NCBI RefSeq assembly: GCF_932526225.1
Contig: NC_064047.1
Location: 7,315,501 to 7,379,500 of the forward strand
Direction of reading: 5' to 3'
DNA: 64,000 bases
DNA from: Nematostella vectensis
Lineage: Eukaryota; Cnidaria; Anthozoa; Actiniaria; Edwardsiidae
Within the stretch, counting starts at the first letter, position 1, and the number at the start of each line of letters is the position of its first letter. Below are positions 11,383-20,455 of the stretch, in pieces. Below the pieces are notes generated by a model, which did no database searches, was not told the origin of the DNA, and worked only from the letters and a program-made list of their open reading frames with translations. The position numbers and the translations under genes are program-made.

Positions 11383-12253
11383 GACGTGACGCTAAGTCTA
11401 TCTGCGCGTTGTGCTGCATTAAGAAATCTTTTCCCAAAATAGCATCATAAGTGAGGTTCTTGATTACCAATAAATCTAAGGTAAACACCCTGTTGCCGAG
11501 TGATAAATCTGCTGTAAGTATGCCTAGTATTGTTAAGCTGTGACCGTCTACAGTCTGTAGTGCTGCTGAACTGGGGTCGCGCAGCTGTAAGTTGTTTGTT
11601 GTGTTTAGCCGTCGCCAAGTAGACGAGCTGATGCAGCTTATCGCGGCGCCAGTATCTACCAAAAGGTCGATGTCGTAACCAGAGATTTGACCGTGAAGCA
11701 TTAAATTGTCCGTTGTAAGAAATGAAACATTGGCCGTAACATCCGTGCCATTATTTTGGTTGCCGAAATGGGAATTTGAAGTATTAATAATCGTATTGAT
11801 TTCTGGTAAATTGTCATCAGTCTCATCTGGACTGGGACTCATTGGCTGCTGTAGAATGCTGTTATCCATTCCAAAATCCATATCTAGGATTAATTGATGA
11901 TTGTCGTTAAACGTTTCGTCGCATATACTGTGGCCTTCAGCCAATACTTGGGGAGTTGGTCCCTCTTCAAAATAAAACATCACCTTTGTGGGTGGAAAAC
12001 ATTTACGAGGCGGTCCTTCGTCGACCTGTATAACCTCATCAGAAAAAATTGTGCGACGTACTGGTCTGAACCGATCATTATTATCCAAATTTGGATTGCT
12101 TTGTGCATTCTCTTGTGAAAAAAAATCGTTATTATTAATTTCAAAACTCTCCACGGTCTGGTCTCTTGTGTCGGGCGAATCACTGTTCGGGAAGACTGAT
12201 TCGTCCATCTGAAAATGTTCATTAGTTGGTGTGTAAAAATGTAAGTCGTCCAT
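11369..12253 (-). CDS. Retroelement aspartic protease region, left unit
   Basis: A 294-residue frame. Residues about 1-180 are acidic and Asn-rich without a recognised domain. A retropepsin follows, with the catalytic LLVDTGAAIS motif at about residues 197-206 and the family's C-terminal ILGKDFL motif near residue 272. The role would be maturation cleavage of Gag/Pol. The frame ends inside the TTAA insertion. Gag lies about 100 bp upstream (12359-13539); the frame relation between gag and this ORF is not resolved. Equivalents are at 17179-17997 and 57394-58344. Confidence 0.75.
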   Translation of the reverse strand: MDDLHFYTPTNEHFQMDESVFPNSDSPDTRDQTVESFEINNNDFFSQENAQSNPNLDNNDRFRPVRRTIFSDEVIQVDEGPPRKCFPPTKVMFYFEEGPTPQVLAEGHSICDETFNDNHQLILDMDFGMDNSILQQPMSPSPDETDDNLPEINTIINTSNSHFGNQNNGTDVTANVSFLTTDNLMLHGQISGYDIDLLVDTGAAISCISSSTWRRLNTTNNLQLRDPSSAALQTVDGHSLTILGILTADLSLGNRVFTLDLLVIKNLTYDAILGKDFLMQHNAQIDLASRHIDP

Positions 12254-12358
12254 GTTGGCGTCAAAGGGGCGTCATCGGCTGGTAGTGTGTGTTGTTGAAA
12301 GTTCTCTTCGTTAATTGTAAGCGCGCTTTGATTTTCGTTTGTGTAGTTATGATTGTCA

Positions 12359-13539
12359 TTAAAATCCAGGGCCCCTAGTAGTTCCCGATAACCAGGAGCC
12401 GCTATCAGTTTCCCTGGTTGAGACGTCTGGAAGGCCCATTATTTTGCCATTGTGGCCTCTGGAAGGAGGGTTGGGAATACGGGAATCCAGGGCGCGACAT
12501 GAATAAGCCGTATGGCCTCTAGTGTTACACTGGCTACATATGGGGATCCCTGTATAAGTACAAAGATTACGATCGTAATTTTGGTTTTGGGGATTCGATC
12601 TGCGGAGCTCTTTGCGTAATTCCTGCTGAATGATTAGTCTGATGTCATCCCTGGTAAGGTTATCGGCACGAGGCCGATGGGGCGGGCGGCTGGGGTCGGG
12701 GGTGGGTTCGTAAGCAGCAATCTTAGAAGGGTTAGATGAAGGGATTGTCTTAGCTAAAGCCCCGGTTACACCGTTGATAACCCGTTTAGTAAGCTCATCC
12801 GAAACAGTAGCCAAATCGGTTGGAGGGCCGGACACAGCATCGCGCAAGCGAGCCTGTGTTTCAGCCGTCTCAAAATCCGCCGGGGATTGGAGTACCACGT
12901 ACTCTTTGAGTGGTCCCCGCAGGCCGCGCACAAATTGGTGCAACCACTCGCTTTTTGGCAATTTGAGCCGCTGACATAAACGGCGGATGTCAGCGGTGTA
13001 CTGGGCAAGGGGTTCAAACTTTCCTTGGACTCTTTGGTCCAATTGCTGGCGCAAGAGCCACTGGCTTGCCCCAGAATCAAAGTGATTTTTTAATAGTGTG
13101 AGAGCTGCGTCCCAGGTGTTCAACGCTGCCCTAGGGTGGCTGTTGAACCAAACGCTGGCGTTTCCCGTAAGGTAAAGGGGAAGGGCCCGTAACTTTCTTT
13201 CATCGTCCCAGCGATAGAATTCAGTCATTTGTTGAAAACGGGTGATGAAATCATTTACATCTTCTATGCCATCCCCGCTAAAGGTAGGGGGCTTCATTCC
13301 TGCGCGGAGTCCCAAAAGGTCGCCGCTTTCCTCCACTGTTGTTTCTAAGGCCGCTAAACTATTTTGTTGTTGTAAATGCTTGTATTCTACAGAATTTCTC
13401 AGATGGTCAAAAGAGGAAATCAAGCTTCGTAACACTTCGGGTGAGACATCAAGGCCTGTTGGTGTGGGGTCCTAGGTGTTTCTATAGTCTCAATACGCCT
13501 GGGTGTAGATTGGGGCGATTCAGGATTCCTTGCCGCCAT
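12359..13539 (-). pseudogene. Ty3/gypsy-type Gag, left unit (frameshifted near N-terminus)
   Basis: Capsid-type Gag with the retrotrans_gag signature region (KLRALPLYLTGNASVWF) and a zinc knuckle, CSQCNTRGHTAYSC (CX2CX4HX4C), near the C-terminus. Relative to the copy at 18150-19316 one base is missing near 13452 (CATCAAGGCC against CATCAAGAGCC). The start codon at 13539 is therefore out of frame with the 358-residue body beginning at 13435. A deletion of about 30 bp also alters the C-terminus after the knuckle. Confidence 0.8.
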
Positions 13540-13998
13540 AGTCTGTGATCGAGTCTGAATGCTAGAGGGTGGGACCGACGAGCGCGAAGGTTTTTTTAAC
13601 TTTGGCCGACACGGTGAATATGGAATAAGTAGCGTATCGCTACGTATAGGATAAGCAAAACGAAAAACAAATCGTAATGGACAGTAAGGTCACCAAGTTA
13701 ATCGCGAGTGACTACAAACATTTGAAACAGATGAGAAAAAGCTACGTAAGTTACGATTGTGGGAAGAACATGACACAATTTCGCACATACGGGAAAATAG
13801 CATACAATAGGTATGAATAGCTAGAATTCATTTACAACTACATTGTAATAGCAAACAACACAATTGCTAGTCACTGAGATCATTCCCAAAGACGTGTGCT
13901 GCCTATAAATGATGCCAATTCAGAATGGGGAAAAGAATGGAGTTAGGCTCCCGACTGGTCCCGTCACCCACTGACTTACTTGCTTTTCTTTTGCAGAA
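13540..13998 (-). other. Retroelement 5' leader, left unit
   Basis: About 460 bp of non-coding sequence lies between the gag start and the primer-binding-site candidate. It is conserved at 59658-60116 and truncated in the right unit (19317-19529). It would hold packaging signals in a functional element; none is identified. Confidence 0.6.
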
Positions 13999-14016
13999 TC
14001 GAGGGTTCTCCACCAA
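13999..14016 (-). promoter_or_regulatory. Primer-binding-site candidate
   Basis: Read on the minus strand, the LTR end ...ATTACA is followed by T and then TGGTGGAGAACCCTCGAT. TGG complements a tRNA CCA end and the following bases could pair with an acceptor and T-stem. The tRNA identity was not determined. The same sequence follows the LTR at 60135. Confidence 0.55.
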
Positions 14017-14836
14017 TGTAATGATTAGTCGGGAGGACTTCTGTTGACTGGGATCGTACCTTTTTTCTGAAGTCAGTAGGATGAAGAGTGTTGAGGATTT
14101 ACAATGTGGTCCTATTTTTAGCAAAATAAGTAGTACGTTTGATTGACAAGCACTGACCACGTGTGCAGAGTGCAGTGATTGGACGGTACTTGACAATGCA
14201 AACAGCCGCATCAGATATCATTAACTGTCGGCAAAATCAGCGATAACAAAGGAAAGCTTTGAAAAGAATTTAAGGATACAAAACGAATGTCCTTTGCCAT
14301 GAAACTAAGGAGGTCGGTAGGAAAGGTAAAAAGGTAACTTTGGAGAAACAAATATGTAACTTGTAATCGAAAGTTACTGAACGGAAGGGGAAAGAACTGG
14401 TCGCTCAAGTAGCGTAGGTGTGATGTTTGCTGACTTAGATTAGCATAGATAATCAGATTGCCAACACTGCAGAGCTAAGCACCTCCTACTTGAGTGTGGG
14501 CGATCCTACGTGCTGTGCTAATGATACCGGCAATCAACGTCCGACATCTAAAGGAAACTATATAAACAGAAGACTTGTAAGTTTACCAACTTAATGGGAA
14601 GTTGAAGACAGATAAGTCCCAAAACATGGTACGACCCGATAAATGTCATTATGTCACTAATTCTTATAATTAAACGAACAACTTCCTATTCAGCTAAATC
14701 AACAAAACTAACAATGCCTCAAGAATACTTTCAACCTTGAACAACCCTTTCAGCTAGAGCAAATATCTTAACTTTGTTTATTTGCTCACTACAATTAGCA
14801 AAATACGGATTCATTCTAACATAACCTATCATAACA
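14017..14836 (-). repeat. LTR b (shared central LTR)
   Basis: An 820-bp LTR, TGTAATGATTAG to CCTATCATAACA. Its low-coordinate side abuts the primer-site candidate of the left unit. Its high-coordinate side abuts the purine tract of the right unit (TGGTCTCCCCCTTT). It therefore serves both internal regions, the hallmark of a tandem array made by homologous recombination between LTRs. It lacks the GTAC-flanked insert seen in LTR a. Confidence 0.9.
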
Positions 14837-15375
14837 TGGTCTCCCCCTTTGAAGACAAGCGTCCCCGCTTGAAAATTTGATATATCATGTAAATGATTCA
14901 TGCTAAACTAGAGAAGATGTCCGATAAAAGATAATTTGAAAATCAATGTTTATATAATTTTTTTGTTTGTTTTGTTTTTGAAATCCCTGAGTAAATATAT
15001 CCTAATTTGAATATGATTATAATTAAGCGTGAGTGCTTTTGACTGCTACGGCAAGCTAAACAACTCCAAATTCACCAAAGAGAACTAGAAAATGACTTTC
15101 TGTTGAAAAAAACGAAGAATGAATTTTACAGTGGGAAAACACTTTTTATAACATAAAATATTTACCAAGTTGAAAGGTAAACGAATATTGTCGCTTACGA
15201 ATCTCGTATCCGGGCAACAGAAAGTAATAAGTAAATAGAAAGTAGTCCTTTTTGGCTTAGTTGAATTGGAGGCCGTAAATAACAGAGCGAGAGAGTGTCC
15301 TTTTTCCTAGTCGGAATTCATGCGATCTCGCCGCATGAACTCAGTTCATCCGGGTGGAGGTGTTTAAGTGGCTGG
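14837..15375 (-). other. Purine tract and 3' non-coding segment, right unit
   Basis: It begins with the purine tract (minus strand AAAGGGGGAGACC, 14838-14850), followed by AT-rich non-coding sequence homologous to 7971-8497. Confidence 0.6.
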
Positions 15376-16778
15376 TTAAGCGTAAGTTGCCCTGAGAGGT
15401 TCCGTTGGATATACCAGCTCTGTGTCGTAAACGGCGGACGGTCGCTCGAGGTCATGCTCCTCCTCGTCGTCTTCCTGTGACTCGCAGCGTTGTTTCTTGG
15501 GTGGCGGTACCAACTCAAAGTGGGGTTCGTGTGGAGGTGATGAGCGTAGGGGGGGGGGGCGTGCGGCGCTGATGCTTGAGGCTCTCCAAAACACCATGAT
15601 GATAACAAGCGTATGCCATAAGAAGGACGAAGTTCAACAGTGAGACAACTACTGAAGCGTATCGTAGAATTTCGTTGATTGTGTTGACCTCAACTTCGCT
15701 GATGGCCTCAATGTCGCCATTGATTTTGTCAATCTGTGCCGTGAATTGTCGATCGAGCACGCGCTACGTCTCGTCTAGCCCACGAAGAATGGAGTGGTTC
15801 ATGACGGTGAACGGCGGAATGATAAGCGTACGGAAGTGAAGGTCTAATTGTTTATCGTCCATAACCGACTTCCAAGAGGTATATTGGAGATTTGTCTCTC
15901 CAAAGATCGGTAACTCGATTTCCATACGCTGTGGGCATTCGCCGATACCGGACCTAGCGCTCTCGAAGGATACGTTGCAGATTAAAGGAACCCCAACCAG
16001 TTTGGATTTTGAACGACATTAAGAAGGTTAGTGGGGCACAGAACAAACTCATTGTTTGTCATACACTTTCATAGAATGGCATCAGTAACCAGCATTTGAT
16101 TGTTTTTACATGTGATTAGTAGTAGATTACGCTGAAGAACTGGGCCGGTAAAACAAGTGTTGGATACGTTAAATTTTAAGGGGGGTAATGTTCTCTATAG
16201 TAAACATGTGTTGTACCGAAGTTACAATTGGTAGTGTGAAAAGCATAGTGGCTTCTAGCTTGCTTTTGGATACAGAGAGCTTTTTGCCTTCGTCCGAAAG
16301 CGTAAAATCCACCGTAGGTTCCATACGAAGTGGAACGCCTTCATCTAACAATTGTTTTGTAACTATAAGGGAGGAATCCGTTTCCAATCTGTCCGCCACT
16401 TGACGATTGATATAGGGCGGAAGTGAGTCGTATCCCACAAGTGTTTTACTGGCTAGCCTAGAGAATTGTGCGACTGTATCACGAATTTCCGACAAGCGCA
16501 GGATTGTGGCGAATGTAGTGTTAATTTCTATTGCGTACTTTGATAAAAACTCCATTTGCATGTTTTTGTTGCAATTGTCCTTTTTAGCAAACTCCCAAAA
16601 GGTTAGCCGTCATCGGAAAAATGTATCCTTGACAATTTTCATGTCCTCGGACACGCGGTTTAAATTCGTAGCCATACTGTCCACCGTTTTTTATCAAGTA
16701 AACGACCTTGCCGTTACCGATGGTCCAAACGTTTTTCTTGGGTTTTAATAATGTTTTTACAAATAATTCCTGGGTCAA
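15376..16778 (-). pseudogene. Env-like remnant, right unit (internally deleted)
   Basis: Homologous to 8498-10068. At about 15982 roughly 190 bp present in the left unit (9093-9273) are missing, removing the start of the C-terminal segment. The G-run at 15550 shifts the frame of the cytoplasmic tail. Remaining open segments are 16584-16778, 16169-16561, 15515-15760 and 15376-15597. The hydrophobic span is still present near 15600-15680. Confidence 0.5.
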
Positions 16779-17100
16779 ACGGAAACTGCCCGCTTTGGTT
16801 GATTACCCGGAAGGGAACGTCTGTCCCTAGAGTTGTGCGCTCGTGGATGGTGGCTGGTTGTGAGCCTGGATTGATTAGTTTGAGAGAAGCCAATACTTGC
16901 GCTCTTGTAATGTTACAATTAATGTGTAGGTTTTGTGATGGTATAGTGAGCGGAGGCTGTTCTTGAGTGAGCTTGCGATTATCAATATGAACGGGTGCAC
17001 TAAACTTTAAAAATGACGGAATGATGAGGACCCGGTGTGTGTATACCGTTGCAGGCTGAGGGACGCGTGAATATAATGAAGGGAATTCATTAAATGGGCA
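16779..17100 (-). pseudogene. PR-RT linker remnant, right unit
   Basis: Homologous to 10069-10383, but here continuous with the protease because the TTAA insertion is absent. The junction with the env-like module matches the left unit, showing that the pol deletion is shared. Confidence 0.5.
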
Positions 17101-17997
17101 TTAAAAAGGTGGTCTTAGGTTCAAGGAGCGTGACGCTAAGTCTATCTGCGCGTTGTGCTGCATTAAGAAATCTTTTCCCTAAATAGCATCATAAGTGAGG
17201 TTCTTGATTACCAATAAATCTAAGGTAAATACCCTGTTGCCGAGTGATAAATCTGCTGTAAGTATGCCTAGTATTGTTAAGCTGTGACCGTCTACCGTCT
17301 GTAGTGCTGCTGAACTGGGGGCGCGCAGTTGTGAATTGTTTGTTGTTTTTAGCCGTCGCCAGGTAGACGAGCTGATGCAGCTTATCGCGGCGCCAGTATC
17401 TACCAAAAGGTCGAAGTCGTGACCAGAGATTTGACCGTGAAGCATTAAATTGTCCGTTGTAAGAAATGGAACATTGACCGTAACATCCGTGCCATTATTT
17501 TGGTTGCCGAAATGGGAATTTGAAGTATTAATAATCGTATTGATTTCTGGTAAATTGTCATCAGTCTCATCTGGACTGGGACTCATTGGCTGCTGTAGAA
17601 TGCTGTTATCCATTCCAAAATCCATATCTAGGATTGATTGATGATTGTCGTTAAACGTTTCGTCGCATATACTGTTGCCTTCAGCCAATACTTGGGGAGT
17701 TGGTCCCTCTTCAAAATTAAACATCACCTCTGTGGGTGGAAAACATTTACGAGGCGGTCCTTCGTCGACCTGTATAACCTCATTAGAAAAAATTGTGCGA
17801 CGTACTGGTCTGAACCGATCATTATTATCCAAATTTGGATTGCTTTGTGCATTCTCTTGTGAAGAAAAATCGTTATTATTAATTTCAAAACTCTCCACGG
17901 TCTGGTCTCTTGTGTCGGGCGAATCACTGTTCGGGAAGACTGATTCGTCCAGCTGAAAATGTTCATTAGTTGGTGTGTAAAAATGTAAGTCGTCCAT
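17101..17997 (-). pseudogene. Aspartic protease region, right unit (premature stop)
   Basis: The frame from 17997 keeps the LLVDTGAAIS active-site motif but stops at 17179. A single base change turns the Leu codon of the ILGKDF motif into TAG (ATT TAG GGA), removing the C-terminal strand of the protease. Otherwise it is close to 11369-12253. Confidence 0.75.
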
Positions 17998-18149
17998 GTT
18001 GGCGTCAAAGGTGGCGTCATTGGCTGGTAGTGTGTGTTGTTGAAAGTTCTCTTCGTTAATTGTAAGCGCGCTTTGATTTTCGTTTGTGTAGATATGATTG
18101 TCATTAAAATCCAGGGCCCCTAGTAGTTCCCGATAACCAGGAGCCGCTA

Positions 18150-19316
18150 TCAGTTTCCATGGTTGAGACGTCTGGGAGGCCCATTATTTTGCCATTGTGG
18201 CCTCTGGAAGGAGGGGCGATAATTGGGGTTCTGGTTGCGCGGGTTGGGAATACGGGAATCCCGGAATAAGACGTATGAATAAGCCGTATGGCCTCTAGTG
18301 TTACACTGGCTACATATGGGGATCCCTGTATAAGTACGAAGATTACGATCGTAATTTTGGTTTGGGGGATTCGATCTGCGGAGCTCTTTGCGTAATTCCT
18401 GCTGAAGGATTAGTCTGATGTCATCCCTGGTAAGGTTATGGGCTCCAGGCCGATGGGACGAGCGGCTGGGGTCGGGGGTGGGTTCGTAAGCAGCAATCTT
18501 AGATGGGTTAGATGAGGGGATTGTCTTAGCTAAAGCCCCGGTTACACCGTTGATAACCCGTTTAGTAAGCTCATCCGAAACAGTAGCCAAATCGGTTGGA
18601 GGGCCGGACACAGCATCGCGCAAGCGAGCCTGTGTTTCAGCCGTCTCAAAATCCGCCGGGGATTGGAGTACCACGTACTCTTTGAGTGGTCCCCGCAGGC
18701 CGCGCACAAATTGGTGCAACCACTCGCTTTTTGGCAATTTGAGCCGCTGACATAAACGGCGGATGTCAGTGGTGTACTGAACAAGGGGTTCAAACTTTCC
18801 TTGGACTCTTTGGTCCAATTGCTGGCGCAAGAGCCACTGGCTTGTCCCAGAATCAAAGTGATTTTTTAATTGTGTGAGAGCTGCGTCCCAGGTGTTCAAC
18901 GCTGCCCTAGGGTGGCTGTTGAACCAAACGCTGGCGTTTCCCGTAAGGTAAAGGGGAAGGGCCCGTAACTTTCTTTCATCGTCCCAGCGATAGAATTCAG
19001 TCATCCGTTGAAAACGGGTGATGAAATCATTTACATCTTCTATGCCATCCCCGCTAAAGGTAGGGGGCTTCATTCCTGCGCGGAGTCCCAAAAGGTCGCC
19101 GCTTTCCTCCACTGTTGTTTCTAAAGCCGCTAAACTATTTTGTTGTTGTAAATGCTTGTATTCTACAGAATTTCTCAGATGGTCAAAAGAGGAAATCAAG
19201 CTTCGTAACACTTCGGGTGAGACATCAAGAGCCTGTTGGTGTGGGGTCCTAGGTGTTTCTATAGTCTCATTACGTCTGGGTGTAGATTCGGGCGATTCAG
19301 GATTCCTTGCCGCCAT
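18150..19316 (-). CDS. Full-length Gag, right unit
   Basis: A 388-residue uninterrupted Gag, the longest coding frame of the three units. The start at 19316 (MAARNPESPES) is chosen because it begins the conserved N-terminus and sits in CCGCC before ATG. The capsid-type region spans about residues 60-230, followed by a Ser/Pro-rich linker and a CCHC knuckle. The last knuckle Cys is Tyr here (CSQCNTRGHTAYSY), so zinc binding is probably lost although the ORF is open. Such Gag proteins form retrotransposon particles and bind RNA; expression of this one is unknown. Confidence 0.8.
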   Translation of the reverse strand: MAARNPESPESTPRRNETIETPRTPHQQALDVSPEVLRSLISSFDHLRNSVEYKHLQQQNSLAALETTVEESGDLLGLRAGMKPPTFSGDGIEDVNDFITRFQRMTEFYRWDDERKLRALPLYLTGNASVWFNSHPRAALNTWDAALTQLKNHFDSGTSQWLLRQQLDQRVQGKFEPLVQYTTDIRRLCQRLKLPKSEWLHQFVRGLRGPLKEYVVLQSPADFETAETQARLRDAVSGPPTDLATVSDELTKRVINGVTGALAKTIPSSNPSKIAAYEPTPDPSRSSHRPGAHNLTRDDIRLILQQELRKELRRSNPPNQNYDRNLRTYTGIPICSQCNTRGHTAYSYVLFRDSRIPNPRNQNPNYRPSFQRPQWQNNGPPRRLNHGN

Positions 19317-19529
19317 GGTCTGTGATCGAGTCTGAATGCTAGAGGGTGGGACCGACGAGCGCGAAGGTTTTATTAACTTTGGCAGACACGGTGAATATGG
19401 AATAAGTAGCGTATCGCTACGTATAGGATAAGCAAAACGAAAAACAAATCGTAATGGACAGTAAGGTCACCAAGTTAATCGCGAGTGACTACAAACATTT
19501 GAAACAGATGAGAAAAAGCTACGTAAGTT
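19317..19529 (-). other. Truncated leader, right unit
   Basis: Leader sequence matches 13540 onward for about 200 bp, then jumps at GCTACGTAAGTTA into the middle of the LTR. The primer site and first 217 bp of the LTR are deleted. Confidence 0.7.
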
Positions 19530-20133
19530 AAATCAGCGGTAACAAAGGAAAGCTTTGAAAAGAATTTAAGGATACAAAACGAATGTCCTTTGCCATGAAA
19601 CTAAAGGAGTCGGTAGGAAAGGTAAAAAGGTAACTTTGGAGAAACAAATATGTAACTTGTAATCGAAAGTTACTGAACGGAAGGGGAAAGAACTGGTCGC
19701 TCAAGTAGCGTAGGTGTGATGTTTGCTGACTTAGATTAGCATAGATAATCAGATTGCCAACACTGCAGAGCTAAGCACCTCCTACTTGAGTGTGGGCGAT
19801 CCTACGTGCTGTGCTAATGATACCGGCAATCAACGTCCAACATCTAAAGGAAACTATATAAACAGAAGACTTGTAAGTTTACCAACTTAATGGGAAGTTG
19901 AAGACAGATAAGTCCCAAAACATGGTACTACCAGATAAATGTCATTATGTCACTAATTCTTATAATTAAACGAACAACTTCCTATTCAGCTAAATCAACA
20001 AAAACTAACAATGCCTCAAGAATACTTTCAACCTTGAACAACCCTTTCAGCTAGAGCAAATATCTTAACTTTGTCTATTTGCTCACTACAATTAGCAAAA
20101 TACGGATTCATTCTAACATAACCTATCATAACA
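19530..20133 (-). repeat. LTR c (5' LTR of right unit, truncated)
   Basis: 604 bp matching the LTR from AAATCAGCGGTAAC to CCTATCATAACA. Beyond it lies unique sequence (CTAGTGATTC) that leads within about 230 bp to the TATA box of collagen gene A. Transcription from this LTR would run away from the collagen gene, on the minus strand. Confidence 0.85.
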
Positions 20134-20364
20134 CTAGTGATTCTAAAGGTCGGGGAATGAATCACTAAGGAAGGAAAACTACAAGATTACTTGAAAAATC
20201 TTGCTGAAGAGTCTAATTTTTTGACAATTAAAAAAAAACTGACCTGCAGGCATGGTCAGTAACTATACAAATTTCACTATAAATTAGTTCCTTTTGTTGC
20301 GTCCAACATGAAAATTCTTGTGTCTGAGTCGCTGTTTCTCAAGGTCATTTTCAGCTCATGGTTG

Positions 20365-20372
20365 GTATAAAA
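20365..20372 (+). promoter_or_regulatory. TATA box of collagen gene A
   Basis: TATAAAAG lies 91 bp upstream of the ATG. It is conserved at 61187 in copy C together with the following 5' UTR (TTTTACCGACACAAAGTC). Confidence 0.65.
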
Positions 20373-20455
20373 GTAACGGAAAGGGCACGGAAAGAGCTCA
20401 GAGTTCTCTGACAGCTTTTACCGACACAAAGTCTGAATCTCTATCGCCGATCGAT

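Larger units (their letters stand above)
6303..20133 (-). mobile_element. Tandem Ty3/gypsy-like LTR retroelement array (3 LTRs, 2 internal regions)
   Basis: Three direct LTR copies (6303-7956, 14017-14836, 19530-20133) bracket two internal regions, both coding on the minus strand in the order gag, protease, PR-RT linker, env-like. The central LTR is the 5' LTR of the left unit and the 3' LTR of the right unit. Each left LTR edge abuts a purine tract and the central LTR abuts a primer-binding-site candidate. Both units lack reverse transcriptase, RNase H and integrase at the same linker/env junction, so the deletion predates the tandem amplification. The array is non-autonomous and decayed. 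A related single-unit locus is at 54385-60955. Confidence 0.85.

Noticed and set aside
6303-20133. Autonomous retrovirus-like element
   Set aside because: No reverse transcriptase, RNase H or integrase motif in any unit; env-like frames and most gag and protease copies are broken.
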